Source: Thioalkalivibrio nitratireducens
GTDB lineage: Bacteria; Pseudomonadota; Gammaproteobacteria; Ectothiorhodospirales; Ectothiorhodospiraceae
Length of the DNA stretch: 41,219 nt
Direction: 5' to 3'
Assembly (NCBI GenBank): GCA_011390385.1
Contig: JAABSN010000009.1
Coordinates: 1 to 41,219, forward strand
A program made the position numbers and the translations under genes. Under the pieces are notes generated by a model. That model was not told the origin of the DNA. It ran no database searches and worked only from the letters and a program-made list of their open reading frames with translations. This document shows positions 1-7,132 of this stretch, one piece after another (positions within the stretch are counted from its first letter, which is position 1; each line of letters opens with the position of its first letter).

Positions 1-1
1 C

Positions 2-520
2 GGGCGCCTGTACCTGACTCGGATCTTCCCCTACAAGATGCCGTCGCTGGACCTTGCCGGCGCCATGGCGACTTTCACCGACGTCACGGAACTCGACGAA
101 ACGACTCAGGCGCGGGCGGTCGTCAATGCCCTGCCCGGGTCCGTGGCGATGCTGGACCGCTCCGGTCGCATCACCGCGGTCAACCGGGCCTGGCGCGCAC
201 GCGCAGCCGGCGACTCCGATCCCGAACTGCCGGGCGTCGGCGCGGATTTGCGCGCGCTGTGTCGGAACTTGGGCGATGCGGCCATTGCCGAAACATTGGA
301 GCGAGGAGTGACGGCGATACTGGCCGGAGAACGTTCAACCTTCGAGCAGGATTGCGTTGCAGGCAACACCCAACAGTCGAGGACCACTCGCCTGCTCGCG
401 TTCTCGATTCAGTGCGCGAGCGGTGGCGTGGTCCTGATGCAGATCGACCCGGCCCAACCCACAACATCCATGGGAGACGGGGTACACCCTGAGCGGCCAT
501 CACCCAGGACTCGAACGTGA
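2..520 (+). CDS. C-terminal part of a PAS-domain sensory protein (CheB/CheR/PAS type), truncated by window edge
   Basis: The reading frame is open from base 2 and the true start lies outside the window. The first residues (RLYLTRIFPYK, then ATFTDVTEL) look like the end of a PAS/PAC segment as found in CheB-CheR-PAS fusion proteins. A second PAS domain follows from about codon 36 of the visible part (ALPGSVAMLDRSGRITAVNRAW). No kinase, GGDEF or receiver domain follows before the stop, so the protein ends with this PAS domain and a short disordered tail. It lies 94 bp upstream of the GGDEF-EAL gene on the same strand, which suggests a signalling gene pair. The sensory role is inferred from the domain; the full protein class cannot be confirmed without the upstream sequence. 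Confidence 0.7.
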   Translation, partial: GRLYLTRIFPYKMPSLDLAGAMATFTDVTELDETTQARAVVNALPGSVAMLDRSGRITAVNRAWRARAAGDSDPELPGVGADLRALCRNLGDAAIAETLERGVTAILAGERSTFEQDCVAGNTQQSRTTRLLAFSIQCASGGVVLMQIDPAQPTTSMGDGVHPERPSPRTRT

Positions 521-614
521 TTGCACTCACCGGTCACTTGCTTGGAGTATCCTACCAACATGGGGCGAAATACCATTTTGACGTTCAAACCAGGACCATG
601 GGCCGCCCCACCGT

Positions 615-3600
615 ATGACCAAGCGCAAACCGCCAGCACCCGAAGAACAGCGGACCACCGCCGGTTCTGACCGCACCCGGGAGCGTGCGCGCGAGGCCCT
701 GCGCGTCGGCGACTACGATCTGATCTCGCGGCTCCTCAACCGGGACGGCATCGATCCCGACGAGGTGCTCGAAACGCTGCGCATCTATCAGGCGGAGCTG
801 GAAATCCAGAACTCCGAGTTGCGCGCGGCGCAAACGAATGCCGAGGACATCCTGCGGCGCTTTACCGCCTTCTTTTCCAGTGTGCCGCTGGCCGAACTGG
901 TCATCGATCGCAACGGGCTGATCCTCGAGAGCAATGCCGAGGCCGCCCGGTTATTGGGCTCCGATACCCACCACCTGCGCCGACACTTCCTGCACCGGCT
1001 GGTCACCGCCGACTCGCGCCCGGCTCTCGCCGGTCTGATCCAGTCCGCGCAAGAGACGGGAACCGGGGTGACCCGCAGCCTGGGTTTCCTTGGCGCCGAA
1101 GGGCGAGACTTCCAGGGCGAATTCCACATTGCACGACTGCCCACCGCATCCGATGGCGACACCCAGTTCGTTTGCGCGGTGGTCGACCTCACCGAACGCC
1201 TGCTGCACGAAGCGGAAGTCCGTGCAGCCTACCGGCAGCTGCGCGACAGTGAACAGCGCTACCGCATCCTCGCCGAATATTCGCCCGACTGGGAATACTG
1301 GCTGGGCGATGACGGGAAGTACCGGTATGTATCACCGGCGTGCGAACGCATCAGCGGCCATCCCCCGCAGGCCTTCCTCGCCGATGCCGGGCTGATGGAT
1401 CGACTGGTGCACCCGGAGGACCTGCCACTCTGGCGGGTACATTGGGACGAGATCCATGCCACCGAAGCGGCACAGAATGCGCCTACCCTGGAATTCCGCA
1501 TCCTGCGGCCCGATGGCGGCCTGCGCTGGATCCAGCACGAATGCCGGACCGTGCTCGACCGGGACAACCATCCTCTGGGCCTGCGCGGCGTCCACCGCGA
1601 CATTACCGCGCGCAGGCACGCGGAAGAATCACTACGCCTTAGCGAGGAGCGTTTCCGCTCGCTGTTCGAGGATGTCGACAACATAGCCGTGCAGGGCTAC
1701 GACCAGGACCGGCGCGTGATCTTCTGGAACCATGCATCGGAAGCCCTGTACGGCTTCACCAGCGAAGAGGCGATGGGCCGACAGGTCGAAGATCTGATCC
1801 TGCCCGAGGGGATGCGCGAGGCCGTTGCGTCGCTGACTCGGGAGAAAATCGAAGCCGGAGCCCCGATTCCCCAGGGCGAACTGCAACTGCGCCGAAAGGA
1901 TGGTTCCCAGGTGACCGTGTATTCGAACACGGTCTCGCGGACCACCAGCGCCGGCAAGCTCGAGACCTTTTCCCTTGATGTCGACCTGACCCGGCTGAGG
2001 GAGGCAGAGGACCAGCTCGCGCAGGCGGCAAAGGCCTTCGACAGCGCGGTCGAAGGTATCGCAATCACTGATGCCGATGGCCGCATTCAGTTCGTCAACC
2101 GCGCGTTCACCGAGATCACCGGCTATTCCGAGGCGGAAATTCTGGGCCAGAACCCCCGCATCCTGCAATCGGGCCGCCAGGACGCGGCCTTTTACCGCGC
2201 CATGTGGGACCAGCTGAACGACACCGGGCGTTGGCAGGGCGAAATCTGGAACCGGCGCAAGAACGGCGAAGTTTATCCGGAGTGGCTGACCGTCACCGCT
2301 GTAACCCGGGCCAATGGGAGCGTATACCGCTACGTGGCCGTGTTCAGCGACATCACGCAGCTGCGCCGGTCGGAACAGGAACGAGACTTCCTCGCCAACC
2401 ACGATCCATTGACCGGCCTGCCCAATCGACTGCTGTTGCGCGACCGCCTGGAACACGCGCTGGAGCGCGCGGAACGGCATGGCAACGCGGTTGCAGTCTT
2501 GTTCATGGATCTGGATCGTTTCAAGAACGTGAACGAGGGCCTGGGGCACGAGATTGGCGATCTGTTGCTGCACAGTGCGGCAAAAAGGATCATGAACGTG
2601 CTGCGAAGCGATGACACCCTCGCGCGGCCCGGCGGCGACGAGTTCGTGATCGTTCTCGAATCGGATCCCACCCTCACAGGGACCACACGCGTCGCTACGC
2701 GCGTCAATCAGGCGATGGCAGCGCCGTTCGAACTGGGTACAAAACCCGTGTTCATTGGTGCCAGCATCGGAGTCAGCTGGTTCCCGGCCGATGGCACGAG
2801 CGCGGATACGTTGCTCAAGAACGCCGAGTTGGCCATGTACCAGGCGAAGGCAGAGGGCGGTCATGCCGTGCGCTTCTTTCGGGCTCAGGAAGCGGCGGGT
2901 GTGCTCGACCGTATCCAGCTCGAGAGCGATCTGAGGACCGCGCTCCAGGAAAATCAGTTGCTCCTTCACTACCAACCGCAGGTCGAACTGGACAGCGGTC
3001 GACTGATCGGCGTCGAAGCGCTGCTGCGCTGGGCGCATCCGGAGCGCGGGATGATCCCGCCGGCGGTGTTCATCCCGGTCGCAGAGGAGTGCGGCCTGAT
3101 CGAGGCCGTCGGCGACTGGGTCCTGATGGAAGCATGCCAGCAGATGACGGCCTGGCATAAAGAAGGCCTTGCGATTCCCCGCATGGCGGTGAACCTCTCG
3201 GTGCAGCAACTGGAACGCGGCGCACTGCCGCAACGGGTCGGGGAAGTGCTGCGGGCGTGTACGCTGCCTGCAGCCGAGCTCGAACTCGAGGTGACCGAAT
3301 CCATGATCATGCGCCGGGCGGAACGGTCGATCGCAACACTGAACGAATTGCGCGATCTCGGGGTCGTGATCGCCGTGGACGATTTCGGCACCGGCTACTC
3401 GTCGCTCGCGTACCTGCGCCGCCTGCCACTGCATCGGCTGAAAATCGACCGCAGTTTCGTGAACGATATCGGCGTGGACACCGAAGGCGAGGCCATTACC
3501 CGGGCCATCATCGGCCTGGGTCGCAGCCTCGGACTCGAAATCCTGGCCGAGGGAGTGGAGACCACGGAACAGGCAGCCTTTCTCGATCGCGAGGGCTGTC

Positions 3601-3704
3601 AACTCGGCCAGGGGTACCTGTTCAGCCGCCCGGTGCCGCCCGCGGAAATCACCCGCGACTGGAGCGACCGGATCGCGCCCGCACCGACGCCCAACGCCGT
3701 TTGA
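615..3704 (+). CDS. PAS-PAS-PAS-PAS-GGDEF-EAL protein (diguanylate cyclase/c-di-GMP phosphodiesterase)
   Basis: This 1029-aa protein has no clear signal peptide or membrane segment. A short N-terminal helix is followed by four PAS/PAC domains (roughly 80-185, 205-335, 345-465 and 470-590), a GGDEF domain and an EAL domain. The cyclase motif is intact (GGDEF at 673-677), and an inhibitory RxxD site (RSDD, 664-667) sits five residues before it. The EAL domain keeps EAL at 801-803, NLSVQQL, EVTES, DDFGTG at 922-927 and LKIDRSF, so both activities are possible on paper. In many such hybrids one activity dominates, which cannot be told here. The ATG has only a weak ribosome site. The ligand of the PAS domains is unknown. 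Confidence 0.93.
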   Translation: MTKRKPPAPEEQRTTAGSDRTRERAREALRVGDYDLISRLLNRDGIDPDEVLETLRIYQAELEIQNSELRAAQTNAEDILRRFTAFFSSVPLAELVIDRNGLILESNAEAARLLGSDTHHLRRHFLHRLVTADSRPALAGLIQSAQETGTGVTRSLGFLGAEGRDFQGEFHIARLPTASDGDTQFVCAVVDLTERLLHEAEVRAAYRQLRDSEQRYRILAEYSPDWEYWLGDDGKYRYVSPACERISGHPPQAFLADAGLMDRLVHPEDLPLWRVHWDEIHATEAAQNAPTLEFRILRPDGGLRWIQHECRTVLDRDNHPLGLRGVHRDITARRHAEESLRLSEERFRSLFEDVDNIAVQGYDQDRRVIFWNHASEALYGFTSEEAMGRQVEDLILPEGMREAVASLTREKIEAGAPIPQGELQLRRKDGSQVTVYSNTVSRTTSAGKLETFSLDVDLTRLREAEDQLAQAAKAFDSAVEGIAITDADGRIQFVNRAFTEITGYSEAEILGQNPRILQSGRQDAAFYRAMWDQLNDTGRWQGEIWNRRKNGEVYPEWLTVTAVTRANGSVYRYVAVFSDITQLRRSEQERDFLANHDPLTGLPNRLLLRDRLEHALERAERHGNAVAVLFMDLDRFKNVNEGLGHEIGDLLLHSAAKRIMNVLRSDDTLARPGGDEFVIVLESDPTLTGTTRVATRVNQAMAAPFELGTKPVFIGASIGVSWFPADGTSADTLLKNAELAMYQAKAEGGHAVRFFRAQEAAGVLDRIQLESDLRTALQENQLLLHYQPQVELDSGRLIGVEALLRWAHPERGMIPPAVFIPVAEECGLIEAVGDWVLMEACQQMTAWHKEGLAIPRMAVNLSVQQLERGALPQRVGEVLRACTLPAAELELEVTESMIMRRAERSIATLNELRDLGVVIAVDDFGTGYSSLAYLRRLPLHRLKIDRSFVNDIGVDTEGEAITRAIIGLGRSLGLEILAEGVETTEQAAFLDREGCQLGQGYLFSRPVPPAEITRDWSDRIAPAPTPNAV

Positions 3705-3782
3705 TCCGGCCCGTCATTGCAGACGCGGCGCGGTCCCGGTTTTCAGGCTCCCGGACACGCGCCACACCCCTGGCGACATAGG

Positions 3783-3891
3783 CGTAGGGTGTCAATGAGC
3801 GCAGCGAATTGCACCGCCCGCGGCCTGCAAAGCCGGGAACCCCGCAGCGTAGCCCGGTGCGGTTCGGCTTTGCCTCACGGCACACCCTACG
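3783..3891. repeat. Imperfect inverted-repeat element of about 109 bp
   Basis: Ten-base ends CGTAGGGTGT (3783-3792) and ACACCCTACG (3882-3891) are perfect inverted copies. The similarity continues inward with mismatches as far as a shared GCACCG. The element fills the gap between two convergent genes. It may be a small non-autonomous mobile or REP-like repeat, or a bidirectional transcription end. No coding capacity was seen. Confidence 0.55.
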
Positions 3892-3903
3892 GATCGGGGT
3901 CGT

Positions 3904-4461
3904 TCAGTCTTCCAGCAGCGTTTCAAAAGCCCGGGTGAAGCTCTGGGCAGCCTCTGGCCCATCGATCGCCACCACCTGATCCTGCGCCCATTTGCGATTG
4001 GTTGGCCCAAGCACGTCGGTCACACGATCACCAAGGCAACAAAGCATCGAAAAGCCGGGGCCTTCTTCATCACTGTAGCTGCACTGCCCGTAAACGCCCG
4101 TGCGCTCGTTCAGCTTGTCGATGAACCGGTCGCGATAGTCACCCGGGCCCTGCGCGTCGGTGCGGTTCTCATCGACCAATTCCGCGAGCCGAATCGCCAT
4201 CGCGGTGATGAAGCGGGTCCGGTCCTCGGCAGAAAACCGCTCATAGACCAGCCGATCCGCCAGTTGCAGCAGGAAGGCGGCGAACTCCTCGATGATATCG
4301 ATGCGCTGCGCGCGGGAACTGGTCTCGAAGCCCTCGTTTTCGAGGTTGAGCACACCGTTGCACGCGGCACGCCAGGCGTTGGCCGCCCCCACGGTCGCCA
4401 ATTCCTCGAGGCTGCGCGCGCGCTCGCCCTGCTTCCATCGGCTGCGTAGACGGAGGCTCAT
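3904..4461 (-). CDS. Hypothetical protein, 185 aa, partner of the DUF3050 gene
   Basis: I do not recognise this family. The protein is mostly predicted helical and soluble, with no signal peptide or membrane segment. An arginine-rich start (MSLRLRSRWKQ) leads to a region rich in acidic residues. Cysteines are few: one at about 33, one in YGQCSY and a pair in SMLCCLGDR near residue 140, so metal or redox chemistry is possible but unproven. The start codon overlaps the stop of the upstream DUF3050 gene by four bases (ATGA), a strong sign of translational coupling and of a shared task. It ends 200 bp from the convergent GGDEF-EAL gene, with the inverted-repeat element between them. Confidence 0.7.
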   Translation of the reverse strand: MSLRLRSRWKQGERARSLEELATVGAANAWRAACNGVLNLENEGFETSSRAQRIDIIEEFAAFLLQLADRLVYERFSAEDRTRFITAMAIRLAELVDENRTDAQGPGDYRDRFIDKLNERTGVYGQCSYSDEEGPGFSMLCCLGDRVTDVLGPTNRKWAQDQVVAIDGPEAAQSFTRAFETLLED

Positions 4462-5264
4462 GCGGCCTCCGCGAGGTCGGCATGGACCCCATCCCAGAAC
4501 CGGAGGCGCGCTTCAATGGCCTTGCGGGCAGCCGCCTCGGCTTCCTGCATCCGGGCCGGGTCCCCGGCGCAGAGCATGTCCAGCATCCGCAGGGACAGAG
4601 GCCCGTGAAAATCCTCATCCAGATGGATGTGTCGGTTCAGATAAAAATGAAATCTCGGTGCCGCGTCCGCATCGATCCCCATGTTGCGCAGGAAACTGCG
4701 GAACATCCCGGGGATCACATGCTCGCGCCCCAGCGCCAGGGCAGCGGCAACCACGTGCGGCTTGCCGGTGCCGATGAAATCGAACGTACTGCGAACGAAC
4801 CGCGCGGACGGTCCGGGAGCGATTCCGGCAGACAGCGCGGCGTCGATTCCCTCCGTGGCCGCGATCGCCACGAACCGCCGTGGACGGTCCGGGTCCGCCC
4901 CCAGTTCGGCCATCGCTTCGCAGTACAGTTCGAAATGGCTCATGTGCGTTTCGTTGCCGTCAGGACCGGGTACCGCATCGGACTCTTCCTCGAGCACGAG
5001 TTCGTTGATGAAGCGCCGGACGGCACCGTCACCCACCGGACTCCAGGGATATTGAACAGGGGCAATATGCTGCTGCAAATACTTGATCAGGGACATGAAG
5101 TCCCAGACGGAATAGATGTGATGCTCCATGAACCGGCGCAGGTCGGGAAGGTCGCGCAGCGCATAGACGGGGTGGTTATCGAGACGCTGCCTGAGCGGCG
5201 TCACCACCGCCGGATCGAAACCGGGGCGATCTGGCATAGGGTTACCCAAGGCGGCTGAGTACAT
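4458..5264 (-). CDS. DUF3050 domain-containing protein (haem-oxygenase-like fold)
   Basis: The protein has 268 aa and matches the DUF3050 family, whose hallmark is a region like HPVYALRDLPDLRRFMEHH followed by VWDFMSLIKYLQ (about residues 31-63). Histidines and acids that could bind metal recur later (SHFELYCEAM, HLDEDFHGPL), as in other haem-oxygenase-like di-iron or haem proteins. The family has no firmly established reaction that I know of. No signal peptide is seen. The start is uncertain: an ATG at 5237 would give a protein nine residues shorter, and neither start has a good ribosome site. It is translationally coupled to the 185-aa gene downstream. Its role beside sulfur genes is open. 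Confidence 0.8.
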   Translation of the reverse strand: MYSAALGNPMPDRPGFDPAVVTPLRQRLDNHPVYALRDLPDLRRFMEHHIYSVWDFMSLIKYLQQHIAPVQYPWSPVGDGAVRRFINELVLEEESDAVPGPDGNETHMSHFELYCEAMAELGADPDRPRRFVAIAATEGIDAALSAGIAPGPSARFVRSTFDFIGTGKPHVVAAALALGREHVIPGMFRSFLRNMGIDADAAPRFHFYLNRHIHLDEDFHGPLSLRMLDMLCAGDPARMQEAEAAARKAIEARLRFWDGVHADLAEAA

Positions 5265-5364
5265 GATCGCGACTGTGCGCCGCGTTCACAACAGGGAGCC
5301 GGGTATTCACACACCCGCCTGCCTGACGGTCGGCGCGAAGCCTGGCGAAGCGCTGACTTAGTCC

Positions 5365-5448
5365 GTCATCGCGAGGAGCGACGCGGCGATCCATAAGGCA
5401 TTAAATCAAGTGGCGCCGTTTGGATTGCCGCGCTTCGCTCGCAATGAC
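5365..5448. repeat. REP-like palindromic intergenic repeat, copy 1
   Basis: Left arm GTCATCGCGAGGAGCG... (5365-5392) and right arm GGATTGCCGCGC...GCAATGAC (5422-5448) are imperfect inverted copies around a loop of about 29 bases. A second copy with near-identical arms lies at 24850-24938. The arms match the widespread GTCATTGCGAGCG...GGCAATCC type of bacterial intergenic palindrome. This copy lies just beyond the end of the minus-strand 5471-8065 unit and could help end its transcripts. Confidence 0.7.
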
Positions 5449-5470
5449 AAGCGCACTAATCAGCACTTCC

Positions 5471-5674
5471 CTAGCGGTGCGAGCCCTTCTCTTCGTGAGC
5501 GACGTCCACCAGCTGCATTGCGATATCACGATAGCGCTTGTGATAGGCATGCAGAGGGTGACCCTCGGGCGCCAGGTAGTAATCCACCGGGTCGACGCCA
5601 TTCTGGTGTTCGAAGTCCATGAAACGCTTCTGCATCTCGAGCATCTCGTTGATCAAATCCTGTTTCTTGCTCAT
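5471..5674 (-). CDS. Small hypothetical protein, 67 aa, next to the cysteine-free DsrC-like gene
   Basis: This short, charged, probably helical protein begins MSKKQDLINEMLEMQKRF and contains the segment FEHQNGVDPVDYYLAPEGH. It has no cysteine, membrane segment or signal peptide. The ATG is preceded by GGAG at suitable distance on the minus strand. Composition and codon use look like a real gene rather than a shadow, and it follows the DsrC-like gene on the same strand after a 120-bp gap. I do not recognise the family. It could be a small partner of the DsrC-like protein, judged only from neighbourhood. Confidence 0.65.
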   Translation of the reverse strand: MSKKQDLINEMLEMQKRFMDFEHQNGVDPVDYYLAPEGHPLHAYHKRYRDIAMQLVDVAHEEKGSHR

Positions 5675-5794
5675 CGGTACGTGTCTCCGTGTATTGGGAC
5701 GGCAATCGTTGGCCCCCGGCAGGGCGCCAGAACCTGCGCGACTGTAACACCGGCCGCACGGGCACTTAACCTCCCTTAGGGGATAGGCAACGGT

Positions 5795-6136
5795 TCAGTA
5801 ACCGCCCTTGCGACGACTCTCGGGAAGCCCTGCAATGCGCCCCCCCTGCTTGCTCGGATCGAGCGGGAAAAGGTCATACACGGTCTTGGCGTCCACCTTG
5901 CGGTCGTCCCACAGTTGTTGCATGGCCTTGACGATGGTCCGGGTGTTCGGCTGGTTTTCGTTGTTGTTGAAGTATTCGTCACGCAGGTAGTTGATCAGGT
6001 CCCAATGGCGCTGGGTCAGCTCGATCCCCTCTTTCGCCGCCATGACTTCAGCGACCTTTTCGCTCCAGTCGGACAACTCCATCAGGTAGCCATTGGGGTT
6101 GGTCTCAATGGTGACGCCATCGACTTCCAGACTCAT
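5795..6136 (-). CDS. DsrC/TusE/RspA-family protein lacking both redox cysteines
   Basis: The 113-aa protein aligns along its whole length with DsrC of this same window: an N-terminal VDGV..ETNPNGYLMELSDW segment, the helix RHWDLINYLRDEYF, and the C-terminal KQGGRIAGLP segment. DsrC carries cysteine where this protein has glycine at both key places (KQACKYAGLP versus KQGGRIAGLP, and TGCV versus KGGY at the end). It contains no cysteine at all, so it cannot carry sulfur as DsrC or TusE do. Proteins of this kind have been called RspA and are thought to be regulatory; that role is inference here. The start at 6136 is chosen for its strong GGGAGGG site. It lies 93 bp after the Cas6-like gene, and the intervening leader is AT-rich. 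Confidence 0.9.
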   Translation of the reverse strand: MSLEVDGVTIETNPNGYLMELSDWSEKVAEVMAAKEGIELTQRHWDLINYLRDEYFNNNENQPNTRTIVKAMQQLWDDRKVDAKTVYDLFPLDPSKQGGRIAGLPESRRKGGY

Positions 6137-6229
6137 GAAAATCCCTCCCTTTGCTCTATTGATTGATTGTTCACTGCAAGCCATTGATTGTTTTTCATTT
6201 CCCAAAAAGGTTTCCACTCACGGACCCCG

Positions 6230-6913
6230 TCAGGAGGTGCCTGCTACCGGGGCGATATCCTTGTGTCCGATGAACAGGCCACAGCCCATCGCACGCTCCG
6301 GGCCGATCCCGTGACGCTGCACCCGCAACGACGCCTCAGGGTCGAGCTCGGCCACCATCAGGCTACGCGTATGCACCAGACCATCCGGGACCCGCAGAAC
6401 ATGACCCAGACCACTCAGGAGCTTGGACACGGGTACGCCGAGACGGCGCAACTCGGTGGCCATGTCCGCGAGAAATCCCGCCTCGTCCTGATCCGGGTCC
6501 GAAACCACGTATCGGGCAAACACCACGGGCAAGGGCTCCAGCGCGATCATATTCATTACGCCCACATCGAGTCCGAAGCCCGCGACATCCAGCTGTTTGC
6601 CAGCAAGGCCTTCCGCGGCGTCCACACGTTCCAGGGGCACACGCAGCCGCAGACGGGCGCGTCGAGAGAGATGCAGGAGGTCCGACTCGGGATCCTGCGG
6701 CCGCATCCAGCCATTGCCCGATTCGGCACCGTGAATCAGGTGCACCCCGGCAAGCTCTTCGGTCTCGAGCCAGGGGAGATGCTCCAATACCGCCGTCGAA
6801 AGCGCGTGGGCATGATCCAGCGGCAGGCAGGGACAGTTGATCCGGAACGAGACATCGACCACGTCCCGCAGCTCGGCCAACTCGTCCTGCGGCGCATTGT
6901 CATCCCAGAACAT
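6230..6913 (-). CDS. Cas6/Cmx6-like protein (RAMP-type endoribonuclease fold), orphan
   Basis: The 227-aa protein resembles the Cas6/Cmx6 family annotated for type I-MYXAN CRISPR systems. It has the N-terminal VSFRINCPCLPLDHAHAL start of a ferredoxin-like fold, the segment GVHLIHGAESGNGW, and SLMVAELDPEASLRVQRHG. It then shows a glycine-rich loop G202-I-G-x5-G-C-G212 followed by FIGHKDI. In real Cas6 enzymes this fold binds and cuts CRISPR repeat RNA. No array, cas1, cas2 or effector gene is present here, so a role in crRNA processing is unlikely locally. Candidate catalytic histidines (His34, His36, His61) are visible. It sits 18 bp after the 63-aa gene in a tight run with TauD-like and DsrC-like genes, so another RNA-directed or regulatory role is possible. 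Confidence 0.75.
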   Translation of the reverse strand: MFWDDNAPQDELAELRDVVDVSFRINCPCLPLDHAHALSTAVLEHLPWLETEELAGVHLIHGAESGNGWMRPQDPESDLLHLSRRARLRLRVPLERVDAAEGLAGKQLDVAGFGLDVGVMNMIALEPLPVVFARYVVSDPDQDEAGFLADMATELRRLGVPVSKLLSGLGHVLRVPDGLVHTRSLMVAELDPEASLRVQRHGIGPERAMGCGLFIGHKDIAPVAGTS

Positions 6914-6931
6914 GACACTTCCCGATCACGG

Positions 6932-7123
6932 TCAGCGGCTCGGCGAGGTGAACGCCGCCTCGATACGTTCTTCCCAATCCATGGGCGTATCGGGAAACGG
7001 CGGACGCACATCGGAGCTCAGAAAGCGCTCGCCGGCCTGCGCGCGTTCATGAATCAACTCGATCAGTTGCTGAAACGACTCGAGGTCCTGGTTCTGCATG
7101 AGCATCTCGCTCAACCAAATCAT
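6932..7123 (-). CDS. Small hypothetical protein, 63 aa, between TauD-like and Cas6-like genes
   Basis: The protein begins MIWLSEMLMQNQDLESFQQL and is rich in Glu and Gln. Its N-terminal half could form an amphipathic helix, and it ends in DWEERIEAAFTSPSR. It has no cysteine and no clear membrane segment. A GAGGT ribosome site lies upstream of the ATG. The gene starts 9 bp after the TauD-like stop and ends 18 bp before the Cas6-like start, so it is almost surely co-transcribed with both. I do not recognise the family; a small adaptor for one of its neighbours would fit but is only a guess. Confidence 0.65.
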   Translation of the reverse strand: MIWLSEMLMQNQDLESFQQLIELIHERAQAGERFLSSDVRPPFPDTPMDWEERIEAAFTSPSR

Positions 7124-7132
7124 CGCGATACC

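Noticed and set aside
1632..3602. Long open frame on the minus strand opposite the GGDEF-EAL gene
   Set aside because: It is the antisense shadow of a strongly supported GGDEF-EAL gene in high-GC DNA; the translation shows no domain.
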